The notes under the pieces are model-generated. The model saw only the letters and a program-made list of their open reading frames with translations. It was not told where the DNA came from and ran no database searches. Made by a program: the position numbers and the translations under genes. A DNA stretch of 64,000 nt from Microbacterium sp. W4I20 (lineage in GTDB: Bacteria > Actinomycetota > Actinomycetes > Actinomycetales > Microbacteriaceae): the NCBI RefSeq assembly GCF_030816505.1, contig NZ_JAUSYB010000001.1, forward strand, positions 2,170,001 through 2,234,000, in the 5' to 3' direction. Every line of letters begins with the position of its first letter. The first letter of the stretch is position 1. Positions 26,950 through 35,743 of the stretch are shown here, piece after piece.

Positions 26950-27810
26950 ATGGACGACGAAGAACTCGCGCACCGGTTCGAATCCGCTCGGCCCCGCCTG
27001 CGCGCGATCGCGACCCGGATGCTCGGTTCGGCCGCAGACGCCGACGATGCGGTGCAGGAGACCTGGCTGCGGCTGGCCCGATCGGATGCCGCGCAGATCG
27101 ATAACTTCGACGCCTGGTGCACGACCGTGGTGTCGCGGATCAGCCTCGACATGCTGCGAGCCCCGCGGGCGACGCGGGAGCGCTCGTGGAACATCGAGCC
27201 GTGGCGCGACGAACCGGTCGACCCGGCCCCCGACCTCGCCGACCTGGTCGCCCGGTCGGACAACGTGAACGTGGCGCTGCTCGTCGTGCTCGACGCCCTG
27301 ACCCCGGCGGAGCGGATCGCGTTCGTGCTGCACGACGTCTTCGGGCAGCCGTTCGACGAGGTCGCCCGCGCCGTCGACCGGTCGCCGGATGCCGCACGCC
27401 AGCTCGCATCGCGGGCGCGCCGTCGACTGCGCGAGGCCACGGTGCCCGATCGCGCCGATCGCCGACGGGGGCGGGCGCTGGTCGAGGCCTGGCTGACCGC
27501 GGCGCAGGACGGCGACCTCGCCGCACTGCTGAGCCTGCTCCACGACGACGCCACCCTGCACGCCGACTACGGTGCGCGCACCCAGGAACTTCGCGGCGCG
27601 GCCGAGATCGGTGCGCAGGCCGTGCTCGCCGCGCGCCTGGCCGCCCATTCGACGCCGGTGCTCATCGACGGGCGACCCGGCGTGGCGGCATCCTTCGGCG
27701 AGCGCATCGTGTCGCTGATGGCGTTCGACATCGAAGACGGCCGCATCGTCGGGCTCGATGTGCTCGCAGATCCGGATCGCCTCGCCGGTGTTGCGCTGCC
27801 GCAGCCGTGA
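26950..27810 (+). CDS. ECF sigma factor, SigJ/ECF41 type
   Basis: A 286-residue extracytoplasmic-function sigma factor. Region 2 (about residues 8-75, DADDAVQETWLRLARSD) and region 4 (about 105-160, DVFGQPFDEVARAVDRSPDA) are followed by a SnoaL-like C-terminal domain of about 110 residues. That domain is the hallmark of the ECF41 group, where it regulates sigma activity in place of a separate anti-sigma factor. It is divergent from the SDR gene 93 bp away. The stop codon falls inside the left arm of a long inverted repeat. Confidence 0.92.
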   Translation: MDDEELAHRFESARPRLRAIATRMLGSAADADDAVQETWLRLARSDAAQIDNFDAWCTTVVSRISLDMLRAPRATRERSWNIEPWRDEPVDPAPDLADLVARSDNVNVALLVVLDALTPAERIAFVLHDVFGQPFDEVARAVDRSPDAARQLASRARRRLREATVPDRADRRRGRALVEAWLTAAQDGDLAALLSLLHDDATLHADYGARTQELRGAAEIGAQAVLAARLAAHSTPVLIDGRPGVAASFGERIVSLMAFDIEDGRIVGLDVLADPDRLAGVALPQP

Positions 27811-27895
27811 ACAACTCCTCCAGAATGTCTCGGTATTCGCCCGATCAGGCCGCCTGACGCGGGAGAACGCGCGTTCCGGAGGAGTTGTTCACGGC
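27804..27895. repeat. Long inverted repeat between the sigma factor and helicase genes
   Basis: Arms of 22 bp at 27804-27825 and 27874-27895 (GCCGTGAACAACTCCTCC and on) pair with one mismatch; the loop is 48 bases. The left arm includes the sigma-factor stop codon, and the right arm ends 25 bases before the helicase ATG. Confidence 0.8.
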
Positions 27896-27920
27896 AGCAG
27901 TAGGAGATGATCGAGAGATC

Positions 27921-30461
27921 ATGTCTTCGCTCCTCGACGCGGCCCCCCTTCCGGACAGCTCCGACCCGGATGCCGTGTACCTGGCGTTCGTCGAGTGGGC
28001 GGAATCCACCGGCATCCGCCTCTACCCGGCGCAGGACGAGGCAGTCATCGAGATCGTCTCGGGCAACAACCTGATCCTCTCGACGCCGACCGGCACCGGG
28101 AAGTCGCTCGTCGCCGTGGGCGCGCACTTCGCCGCGCTCGTCTCCGGCCGCCGCAGCTTCTACACCGCTCCGATCAAGGCGCTGGTGAGCGAGAAGTTCT
28201 TCGCCCTGGTCGACGTGTTCGGGGCCGAGAACGTCGGAATGATCACCGGTGACTCCTCGGTGAACGCGGATGCTCCGATCATCTGCTGCACGGCCGAGAT
28301 CGTCGCGAACCTCGCGCTGCGCCAGGGCACCGAGATGGACGTCGGCCAGATCGTGATGGACGAGTTCCACTTCTACGCCGACCCCGAGCGCGGCTGGGCG
28401 TGGCAGGTGCCGCTGCTCGAGCTGCCGCAGACGCAGTTCATCCTGATGTCGGCGACCCTCGGCGACGTGACCGAACTCGCGGCCGACCTCACCCGCCGCA
28501 CGGGTCGGGAGACCGCGACCGTCACCGGCGTCGAGCGTCCGGTGCCGCTGCACTTCTTCTACGAGACGACCCCGATCCACGAGACCATCGACGACCTGCT
28601 CGGCACCGGGCAGGCGCCCATCTACGTCGTGCACTTCTCGCAGGCTGCGGCCATGGAGCGCGCACAGGCCCTGTCGAGCACGAAGGTCGCCACCCGCGAA
28701 CAGCGCGACGCCATCGCCGATCTGATCGGCGCGTTCCGGTTCACGACCGCGTTCGGCAAGACGCTCTCGCGATTCCTGCGCGCGGGCATCGGGGTGCATC
28801 ACGCCGGGATGCTGCCGAAGTACCGCCGCCTGGTCGAGCAGCTCGCGCAGCGCGGACTCCTGCGCGTGATCTGCGGCACCGACACGCTCGGGGTCGGCAT
28901 CAACGTGCCCATCCGCACCGTGCTGCTCACCGCGCTGACCAAGTTCGACGGCACGCGGATGCGGCAGCTCAACGCCCGCGAGTTCCACCAGATCGCCGGT
29001 CGGGCAGGAAGAGCCGGGTTCGACACCGCCGGCACTGTGGTCGCACAGGCGCCCGAGCACGAGAGCGACAACGTCGCGGCGGTCAAGAAGGCCGGCGACG
29101 ATCCGAAGAAGAAGCGCAAGATCGTCCGCAAGAAGGCTCCGGACGGCTTCGTCTCCTGGGGGGAGCCCTCGTTCCGCAAGCTCATCGATGCGACACCCGA
29201 GACGCTGACCTCGCACATGCAGATCACGAGCGCCATGATGCTCAATGTGATCGCCCGCGGTGGCGACGTCTTCGCGAACATGCGCTCGCTGGTATACGAC
29301 AACCACGAGCCGCGGAATCGGCAGCGGGAGCTCGCGATCCGTGCCCTCGGGATCTACCGCACGCTGCGCGAATCCGGCATCGTCGAAACGGTCGACGGGG
29401 ACGTGCGCTTGACCGTCGACCTGCAGCCGAACTTCGCGCTGAACCAGCCGCTGTCGCCGTTCGCCCTCGCCGCCTTCGAGCTGCTCGACCCTTCGTCGGG
29501 CTCAGGAACCGGTGATGTCGGGGCGGGCACCGGCCACTACGAACTCGACATGATCTCCATCGTCGAGTCCACGCTCGACGATCCACGCGCGGTGCTGAGC
29601 CAGCAGGAGTTCCTCGCCCGGGGTGAGGCGATCGGCGCGATGAAGTCCGAGGGCATCGAGTACGACGAGCGCATGGAGCTGCTCGAGGAGGTCACGTACC
29701 CGAAGCCGCTGGACGAGCTGCTGACCGCCGCGTTCGAGACGTTCAGCGCCGCCCAGCCGTGGATCCGCGACTTCGAGCTGCACCCGAAGTCGGTGGTGCG
29801 CGACATGTACGAGCGGGCCATGTCGTTCGGGGAATATGTCGCGTACTACAAGCTCGCCCGCTCCGAGGGTGTCGTGCTCCGCTACCTCTCCGACGCGTAT
29901 CGTGCGGCCTCGCAGACCATCCCGGAGGAGGCGAAGACCGAGGACCTGCGCGACCTGATCGAGTGGCTCGGCGAGCTCGTGCGCCAGGTCGACTCGAGCC
30001 TGCTCGACGAGTGGGAGGAGCTGCGCGCCGGCATCGACAACGGCCGGTTCGACGAGCACGGCGTGGAGGCCCCGATCGTCCCACCCGCGCCCAAGCGCTT
30101 GTCCAGCAACACCCGCGCCTTCCGCATCCTGGTGCGCAACGAGCTGTTCCGCCGGGTGCAGCTCGCCGCCCGCGAAGACGTCGAGACCCTGGCTGAGCTC
30201 GACCCGGAGTTCGGCGCAGACGGCTGGAACGCGGCGCTGGACGGATACTTCGCCGACCACGACCAGATCCTCACCGGAGGCGACGCACGCAGCTCGAAGC
30301 TGCTGATCCTCACCGAGGGCGCCACCGAGTGGACCGCGCGCCAGATCTTCGACGATCCCGCCGGCGACCACGACTGGGGCATCTCCGCGACGATCGACCT
30401 GGCGGCATCCGACGAGGCCGGCCAGGCCGTGCTCACCGTGACGGGCGTCGACCGCCTCTAG
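27921..30461 (+). CDS. DEAD/DEAH-box helicase with DUF3516 C-terminal domain
   Basis: Superfamily-2 helicase of 846 residues. Motif I is STPTGTGKS, motif II DEFH, motif III SAT, and motif VI region HQIAGRAGRAGFDT. The C-terminal half (about 500-846) matches the actinobacterial DUF3516 type, distantly Ski2-like, so it probably acts on RNA or DNA:RNA structures. The ATG at 27921 starts right at the conserved region. A REP-like unit at 29489-29512 is read as SSGSGTG in a non-conserved linker. The stop codon lies in a 15-bp tandem repeat. Confidence 0.92.
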   Translation: MSSLLDAAPLPDSSDPDAVYLAFVEWAESTGIRLYPAQDEAVIEIVSGNNLILSTPTGTGKSLVAVGAHFAALVSGRRSFYTAPIKALVSEKFFALVDVFGAENVGMITGDSSVNADAPIICCTAEIVANLALRQGTEMDVGQIVMDEFHFYADPERGWAWQVPLLELPQTQFILMSATLGDVTELAADLTRRTGRETATVTGVERPVPLHFFYETTPIHETIDDLLGTGQAPIYVVHFSQAAAMERAQALSSTKVATREQRDAIADLIGAFRFTTAFGKTLSRFLRAGIGVHHAGMLPKYRRLVEQLAQRGLLRVICGTDTLGVGINVPIRTVLLTALTKFDGTRMRQLNAREFHQIAGRAGRAGFDTAGTVVAQAPEHESDNVAAVKKAGDDPKKKRKIVRKKAPDGFVSWGEPSFRKLIDATPETLTSHMQITSAMMLNVIARGGDVFANMRSLVYDNHEPRNRQRELAIRALGIYRTLRESGIVETVDGDVRLTVDLQPNFALNQPLSPFALAAFELLDPSSGSGTGDVGAGTGHYELDMISIVESTLDDPRAVLSQQEFLARGEAIGAMKSEGIEYDERMELLEEVTYPKPLDELLTAAFETFSAAQPWIRDFELHPKSVVRDMYERAMSFGEYVAYYKLARSEGVVLRYLSDAYRAASQTIPEEAKTEDLRDLIEWLGELVRQVDSSLLDEWEELRAGIDNGRFDEHGVEAPIVPPAPKRLSSNTRAFRILVRNELFRRVQLAAREDVETLAELDPEFGADGWNAALDGYFADHDQILTGGDARSSKLLILTEGATEWTARQIFDDPAGDHDWGISATIDLAASDEAGQAVLTVTGVDRL
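29489..29512. repeat. REP-like unit within the helicase gene
   Basis: CCCTTCGTCGGGCTCAGGAA and its last bases match the CTTCG...GCTCAGG core seen in kdpB and kdpD. In frame it encodes a Gly/Ser linker followed by a further Gly-rich stretch. Confidence 0.7.
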
Positions 30462-30508
30462 ATAGCCCGCCTCCAGATCGTCCGCCTCCAGATCGCCCGC
30501 TTAGATCG
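30451..30508. repeat. 15-bp tandem repeat across two convergent stop codons
   Basis: About four units with the consensus CCCGCCTCCAGATCG lie at 30451-30465 (degenerate), 30466-30480, 30481-30495 and 30496-30508 (two bases shorter). The helicase TAG is in the first unit and the amidohydrolase TAA is in the last. Copy number may vary between strains. Confidence 0.85.
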
Positions 30509-31970
30509 CCCGCCAGGTGAACCGACCGCCGAGGAGCGTCGCGGCCACCGGCATCCCCCGCAGCTCGTCGCGGTCGCTCGCGAACGGATCGCGGTCGCTG
30601 ATCACCAGGTCGGCGCGCTGGCCGACGACGAGCGACGAGCGGACGGATGCCGCGAGCGCCACGTCGAGCGGAAGACGCTGCTCCGGATGCCACGCCTCAC
30701 GGTCGCCGCGACTGCGGGCAGTGGCTGCAGCGAGCGAGATCCACGGGTCGAGCGGGGCGACCGGGGCGTCCGACCCGAGTCGCAGCGATGCGTCGGCCCG
30801 GTGCAGCGACCCGAAGGCGAAGGCCCGCGCGGTGCGTCCCGCCCAGTGGTGGTCCGCGACGTCGCGGTCGTCCATGGCGTGCTCGGGCTGCACGCTCGCG
30901 ATCAGACCGAGCCGGGCGAACCGGGCGAAGTCCTCCTCGCGCACGAGCTGCGCGTGCTCGATGACTCCCGGCATCCCGAGAGCCTCGAAGGTGTCGAGCA
31001 CCTCGGTGTTCGCACGGTCGCCGATCGCGTGCACGGCCGCCTCGATGCCGGCGCCCCTCGCCATCGTGAGCAGACGCCGCAGCTCGGGGATCGGCACGCT
31101 CTCGAGACCGCACGCGTGCGGGTGCGCGGGGTCCACTCCGGGATACGGATCCCAGCACCAGGCGGTCCGGGTGTTCAACGAGCCGTCGACGATGACTTTC
31201 AGACGGCCGAACTCGACCAGACCGCGCTCATCGACGACGTCGCCGGTGCGCAGTCCCCGGGCGATCACGCTCTCGAGCCGATCGGCCCAGACGGCGATGT
31301 CGACCCGGAACGCGTCGAGGCCCTGCGCCGTGCGCTCCGACCAGTCGGTGACGTTGTCGGCGTTCTCGTACTCGACGATGCCGACCACACCGCGCGCGGC
31401 GGCGGCATCGGCGGCCTCGCGGTAGGCCGAGAGCGGCAGGTCGCCGGCCTGATCGAAGGAGTGGAGCAGGTCGATCCACGGGCCTTCGCGCAGCAGCCCG
31501 GTCTCATCGAGCGCGAGACCGAAGCGCGCCGCGGCCGCACTGTTCATCCACCCGCAGTGCAGATCGCCGCTGACCAGCACCACCGGGATGTCGGAGACGA
31601 CGGCATCGAGCGCCGCGAGCGAGGCCGGCACCGGCCAGAGGCCATCGCGGAAGCCGTAGCCCATCAGCATCCCATCGCTGAGCGGCGCTCCCTCGACTCG
31701 TGCTCGGCGCACGGCGTCGAGCACGTCGGCAGCACTGTGCGTCTCGGTCAGGTCGACTCGGCGACGACGGATGACGTGCTGCGTGAAGTGCACGTGCGCG
31801 TCCCACAGACCGGGCCCGATCCAGCGCCCTCCCCCGTCGACGACCCCACCGTCGGCATCCGCCGTTCCTCCCGGAGTGATCCCGGCGATCATCCCGTCGC
31901 GCACGACCACGTCGACGGGCTCACCGCCGTCGTACGGACGAACGTTCCGCAGCGTGAGCGACCCGGTCAC
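30501..31970 (-). CDS. Amidohydrolase (YtcJ-like, amidohydrolase 3 family)
   Basis: A 489-residue metal-dependent hydrolase. The N-terminal beta-sandwich leads to the metal motif DAHVHF (His-x-His); later ligands are probably in VHAIGDRAN and EHAQLVREED, with the final aspartate in RLGSDAPVAP. It probably cleaves an amide or cyclic amide bond; the substrate is unknown. GTG start at 31970 overlaps the PaiB stop by four bases. It is the last gene of the peptide-uptake operon, consistent with acting on an imported peptide or amide. Confidence 0.85.
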   Translation of the reverse strand: MTGSLTLRNVRPYDGGEPVDVVVRDGMIAGITPGGTADADGGVVDGGGRWIGPGLWDAHVHFTQHVIRRRRVDLTETHSAADVLDAVRRARVEGAPLSDGMLMGYGFRDGLWPVPASLAALDAVVSDIPVVLVSGDLHCGWMNSAAAARFGLALDETGLLREGPWIDLLHSFDQAGDLPLSAYREAADAAAARGVVGIVEYENADNVTDWSERTAQGLDAFRVDIAVWADRLESVIARGLRTGDVVDERGLVEFGRLKVIVDGSLNTRTAWCWDPYPGVDPAHPHACGLESVPIPELRRLLTMARGAGIEAAVHAIGDRANTEVLDTFEALGMPGVIEHAQLVREEDFARFARLGLIASVQPEHAMDDRDVADHHWAGRTARAFAFGSLHRADASLRLGSDAPVAPLDPWISLAAATARSRGDREAWHPEQRLPLDVALAASVRSSLVVGQRADLVISDRDPFASDRDELRGMPVAATLLGGRFTWRAI

Positions 31971-32605
31971 GCGCCCTGCTCTCTTCCGTGCACCCGCGCC
32001 ATGCGTGCCGCCAGCATGGGGTTCCGATACGGCCCGGGCTTCCCGAGCTCTTCGATGACGCGGTCGACGACCTCCGCCGGCTTGTCCTGGCTCATCTTCT
32101 CCTTGGCTTCGAATCGGTCGACCCGCAGGCGGAAGCCCACGGTGCCGTGCACGATCCGTTCGGCATACTCCGCGTTCTCGAGCGTGCCGCGCATCAGGAA
32201 CGGCTCGGGCAACGGGTTCTCGAAGTGCGCGACCAGCCGGTCGAGCACCCGCAGGTTCTCGTCGTCCGACAGGAGCTCCGGGGTCCCGTGCAGGTGCGCG
32301 ACCGCGAAGTTCCAGGTCGGCACCGCGGGCGAGGATTCGTACCACCCCGGCGACACGTAGCCCTGCGGGCCGTAGATGATCACCATCAGCTCGTGCGCAC
32401 CGAGTTCGTGCAGGCGCTCGTCGGGGCGACCGACGTGGCTCACGAGCACGATCCCCTCGGCATCCTCCTCGAGCAGCAACGGATAGTGCGACGCGACGAG
32501 ACCTTTTCCGGGCACGAAACTGACGATCGTCCCCCACGGGTTCTCGCGCACGAGGGCGCGGACGGCCTCGACGTCGTCGAGCACGTAGTCCGGAGTGTGC
32601 CGCAT
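31967..32605 (-). CDS. PaiB-like FMN-binding protein
   Basis: A 212-residue flavin-binding split-barrel protein of the PaiB family (motifs NPWGTIVSF, VASHYPLLL and PTWNFAVAHLHG). In Bacillus, PaiB is a negative regulator of sporulation and protease genes; elsewhere the biochemical role is open. Here it lies between the peptide ABC ATPase gene and the amidohydrolase, with overlaps at both ends, so it belongs to the operon. It may control protease or peptidase expression, but this is inferred from context. Confidence 0.85.
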   Translation of the reverse strand: MRHTPDYVLDDVEAVRALVRENPWGTIVSFVPGKGLVASHYPLLLEEDAEGIVLVSHVGRPDERLHELGAHELMVIIYGPQGYVSPGWYESSPAVPTWNFAVAHLHGTPELLSDDENLRVLDRLVAHFENPLPEPFLMRGTLENAEYAERIVHGTVGFRLRVDRFEAKEKMSQDKPAEVVDRVIEELGKPGPYRNPMLAARMARVHGREQGA

Positions 32606-34248
32606 CAGGCACTCGCGGCGGCGGCGAGCCGGGCGACCCGGCGCTCCTGCTGCACGTCCGGGTCGGGCACGGGAGCGGCCGCGAGCAGTCGACGCGTGTA
32701 CGGATCTTCCGGATGCTCCAGCACCCGCGTCCGCGAACCCGCCTCGACGACCCGGCCGGTGTTGAGCACCATCACGCTGTCGCACAGCTCGTCGATCACG
32801 GCCAGGTCATGGCTGATGAACACGCAGGCGAACTCGAGCCGTGACTGCAGCTCGCGGAACACCTCGAGCACCTGCGCCTGCACCGAGACGTCGAGCGCAC
32901 TGGTCGGCTCGTCGGCGATCAGCAGCGCCGGGTCGAGCGACACCGCCCTCGCGATGGCGACACGCTGCTTCTGCCCTCCCGACAGCTCATGCGGGTAGCG
33001 GTCGGCGCGATCCGAGAGATCGACCGATTCCAGGAGCTCGTCGACCCGCTCGCTCAGCGCCTTCCCGCGCAGACCCAGGATGCTGTGCAGCGGCTCCTCG
33101 ACGCTCTGGCGCGCGGTGTACCGGGGGTTGAGCGACAGGGCCGGGTTCTGGAACACGACCCCGACGCGGCGACGGGTGCGACGTCGCTCGGCACGCGAGG
33201 CGGTGCGCATGTCGACACCCTCGATGCGGATCGTGCCCTCGCTCACGGGTGCCGCGCCGATCACGGCGCGTCCGATCGTCGACTTGCCGCTGCCGGACTC
33301 ACCCACGAGCCCGAGGATCTCGCCCTTCTGCACGCGCATGCTCACCCCGTCGACCGCGCGGAAGGTGCCTCGCAGGCGACCACCGTAGGTCACGACGAGG
33401 TCGTCGATCTCGAGCACGGCCGGGGCTTCCTTCAACGCGGCGGCCGCTCCGCGCGATCCGATCCGCGGCACGGCGTCGAGCAGCTGGCGGGTGTAGCCGG
33501 CGGAGGGCGAGAGCAGCACGCTGCGCGCGGTGCCCTCCTCGACGTGTTCGCCGTGCCGCATGACCACCACCCGGTCGGCGAGTTCGGCGACCACGCCCAT
33601 GTCGTGCGTGATGAGCAGGATCGCCCGTCCCTCGCGACGCCCGAGGCGGGCGAGCACGTCGAGCACCTCGGCCTGCACGGTGACGTCGAGCGCCGTGGTC
33701 GGCTCGTCGGCGATGAGCAGCTGGGGATCGGATGCCAGCGCCATCGCGATCCCGACCCGCTGGCACTGTCCGCCCGAGAGCTCATGCGGGTACTGCTTCA
33801 TGCGCCGCGCGGGATCGGGGATGTCGACGAGTTCGAGGAGCTCGATCGCCCGTCTCCGCGCCGCGCGGGTGCTCAGCGACCGGTCGTGCGAGCGCACGGC
33901 CTCGATGACCTGGAATCCGATCGTGAAGACCGGGTTCAGCGAGGCCACCGGGTCCTGCGAGATGAGCGCGATCTCGGCGCCGCGCACCTGCCGAAGTTCG
34001 TGCGGCGAAAGCCCCAGCAGTTCGCGCCCGTGCAGCTGCACCGAGCCGGTGGCCGATGCGCCATCCGGCAGCAGCCCGATCACCGACAGCGCGGTGACCG
34101 ACTTGCCGGACCCGGACTCGCCGACGATCGCGACGACCTCACCCGGAGCGACGTCGAGGTCGAGCCCGTGCACGACCTCGATCGGAGTGCGCGTGCCGAA
34201 GGACACGCGCAGGTCGCGCACCCGGAGAACGGCGTCAGTGGCATCCAT
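32605..34248 (-). CDS. Peptide ABC transporter, fused dual ATPase (DppD-DppF type)
   Basis: A 547-residue protein with two ATP-binding domains in tandem. Each has Walker A GESGSGKS (about residues 41 and 317), a signature (LSGGQCQRVGIAMAL and LSGGQKQRVAIARAV) and Walker B ending in DEPT. Most homologues are two separate proteins, and the fusion is common in Actinobacteria. Together with the two permeases upstream it drives import of di- or oligopeptides. It begins three bases after the GbsR-like gene and its stop overlaps paiB. Confidence 0.95.
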   Translation of the reverse strand: MDATDAVLRVRDLRVSFGTRTPIEVVHGLDLDVAPGEVVAIVGESGSGKSVTALSVIGLLPDGASATGSVQLHGRELLGLSPHELRQVRGAEIALISQDPVASLNPVFTIGFQVIEAVRSHDRSLSTRAARRRAIELLELVDIPDPARRMKQYPHELSGGQCQRVGIAMALASDPQLLIADEPTTALDVTVQAEVLDVLARLGRREGRAILLITHDMGVVAELADRVVVMRHGEHVEEGTARSVLLSPSAGYTRQLLDAVPRIGSRGAAAALKEAPAVLEIDDLVVTYGGRLRGTFRAVDGVSMRVQKGEILGLVGESGSGKSTIGRAVIGAAPVSEGTIRIEGVDMRTASRAERRRTRRRVGVVFQNPALSLNPRYTARQSVEEPLHSILGLRGKALSERVDELLESVDLSDRADRYPHELSGGQKQRVAIARAVSLDPALLIADEPTSALDVSVQAQVLEVFRELQSRLEFACVFISHDLAVIDELCDSVMVLNTGRVVEAGSRTRVLEHPEDPYTRRLLAAAPVPDPDVQQERRVARLAAAASA

Positions 34249-34251
34249 CGA

Positions 34252-34776
34252 TCACGCTTCGTCCTCGCCCGCATCGCGAGCGCGCTTGTGCTCGCGCCAG
34301 TCGGCGAGCATCTTGTGGTGGTAGTCCTGCACCCACTCGAGGTAGTCGCGGCCGTTCCGCAGACGCACGGCGGCGTCGGTCTCGGTCGGGCTCAGCCAGC
34401 GCAGGGCGGTGTCGAGCGAGCGGATCTCCCGATCGAAGTAGCGGCGCTCGTTCGCGAGGAAGCTCCCCCACGGGTCTTCCTCGGCCATGAAGTAGTGGTT
34501 GCGATCGCCGGGCAGCGAGTGCCGGCGGATGAAGTTCGTGTCGATGAGCCGACGAGTCGCCATCGAGACCGCTCCGGTGCTGGCGCCCAGCGCCGACGCG
34601 AGGTCGGCCGACGAGATGTAGGGGCGATCCATGATCATCAGGTAGCCGAGAACGCGTCCGTCCATCCGCGAGGTGCCGGCCATCTCCCAGATGAGCGAGA
34701 TCTCCTCGGCGAACTGTCGGCGGTACTGCTCGCGTTCGGCGGCGGCGGCGTCTGCGGCGGCGTTGTCCTCGGTCAT
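34252..34776 (-). CDS. GbsR/MarR-family transcriptional regulator
   Basis: A 174-residue winged-helix protein. The DNA-binding region is about residues 35-100 (SSADLASALGASTGAVSMAT is the recognition part), followed by a helical dimerisation tail. GbsR-type regulators usually respond to small solutes or peptides. It is encoded inside the transporter operon, between the second permease and the ATPase, so it probably autoregulates the operon from the promoter at 39.8 kb. Direct repeats there (TGAAAGTT twice) are candidate sites. Confidence 0.82.
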   Translation of the reverse strand: MTEDNAAADAAAAEREQYRRQFAEEISLIWEMAGTSRMDGRVLGYLMIMDRPYISSADLASALGASTGAVSMATRRLIDTNFIRRHSLPGDRNHYFMAEEDPWGSFLANERRYFDREIRSLDTALRWLSPTETDAAVRLRNGRDYLEWVQDYHHKMLADWREHKRARDAGEDEA

Positions 34777-34816
34777 GCGTTCTCCCCTTCCGGCGGCGTT
34801 CCGATCAGCATGCCAC

Positions 34817-35743
34817 TCACCGTCTCTCCCTCGGATCGAAGACGCTGCGCAGCTCCTCGCCGATCGAGACGACCGCGAGCACCGTGAGGGCGAGCAGCAC
34901 GCTCGGCAGCACCAGCACATGCGGCGAGGCCTGGAAGACGCGCGATCCGGCCGCGATCTGCAGGCCCCACGAGATCGCCGGCGACGAGAGGCCGACGCCG
35001 AGGTAGGTGAGGGTGCTCTCGGCGACGATGACGGCGCCGATGGTGAGCGTCGCGAGCAGCAGCACCGGCTGCACGGCGTTCGGCAGCACATAGCGCGAGA
35101 CGATCCGCCCGGTGCTCAGCCCCATGGTGCGGGCAGCGAGCACGTGGTCGGCCTTGGCCACCGATCGCACCGAGCCGCGCATCAGCCGGGCCATCATCGG
35201 CCAGCCGAAGACGCCGAGCACGAGTCCGACGGTCAGCACGTTGCGGGCGCCGAGCATGTTGAGCACGACGATCGCGGCGAGCAGGAACGGGAATCCGAGG
35301 AACACCTCGGTCAGGCGGGAGATGATCCAGTCGGCGATCGAGCCGCCCATGCCGGCGAGGGTTCCGAGCAGCAGCGCGATGACGAGGGCGATCGCGGTGG
35401 CGAGGAATCCGACCGACAGCGACGCCTGCGCGCCGTAGACCGCGTTCGCCCAGATGTCGCAGCCCTGCACGTCGAAACCGAACGGATGCCCGGCACTCGC
35501 CGTCCCCGCGCTGTCGGAGAGGTCGCACGCGCGCGGGTCTCCGTTGCCGAAGAGCGCGGCGAAGGGCGCGGGCGCGACCGCGAAGGCCCCGATGACCAGG
35601 AGCACCAGGGCGCCCATCCAGAACAGCGGTCGGCGCACCAGCATCCGCCATGCGCCTTCGCGTCGGGTGGCGATCGCGATCGCGGTGGTCTTCGGCACCG
35701 TGATCTTCGCGGTGCCCGGAGTGACGTTCTGGGGATCAAGCAC
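34817..35743 (-). CDS. Peptide ABC transporter permease (DppC/OppC-like)
   Basis: A 308-residue permease with six membrane spans and the binding-protein-dependent EAA-type loop (HVLAARTMGLSTGRIVSRYV) that contacts the ATPase. An N-terminal cytoplasmic segment and a large first periplasmic loop (including CDIWANAVYG) are typical of DppC. Its start overlaps the end of the partner permease gene by eight bases. It forms the membrane channel for peptides with the DppB-like subunit. Confidence 0.94.
   Translation of the reverse strand: MLDPQNVTPGTAKITVPKTTAIAIATRREGAWRMLVRRPLFWMGALVLLVIGAFAVAPAPFAALFGNGDPRACDLSDSAGTASAGHPFGFDVQGCDIWANAVYGAQASLSVGFLATAIALVIALLLGTLAGMGGSIADWIISRLTEVFLGFPFLLAAIVVLNMLGARNVLTVGLVLGVFGWPMMARLMRGSVRSVAKADHVLAARTMGLSTGRIVSRYVLPNAVQPVLLLATLTIGAVIVAESTLTYLGVGLSSPAISWGLQIAAGSRVFQASPHVLVLPSVLLALTVLAVVSIGEELRSVFDPRERR

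Noticed and set aside
26970..27010. GGTTCGAATCC-like word resembling a tRNA T-arm
   Set aside because: Lies inside the conserved region of the ECF sigma factor, with no cloverleaf partner arms.
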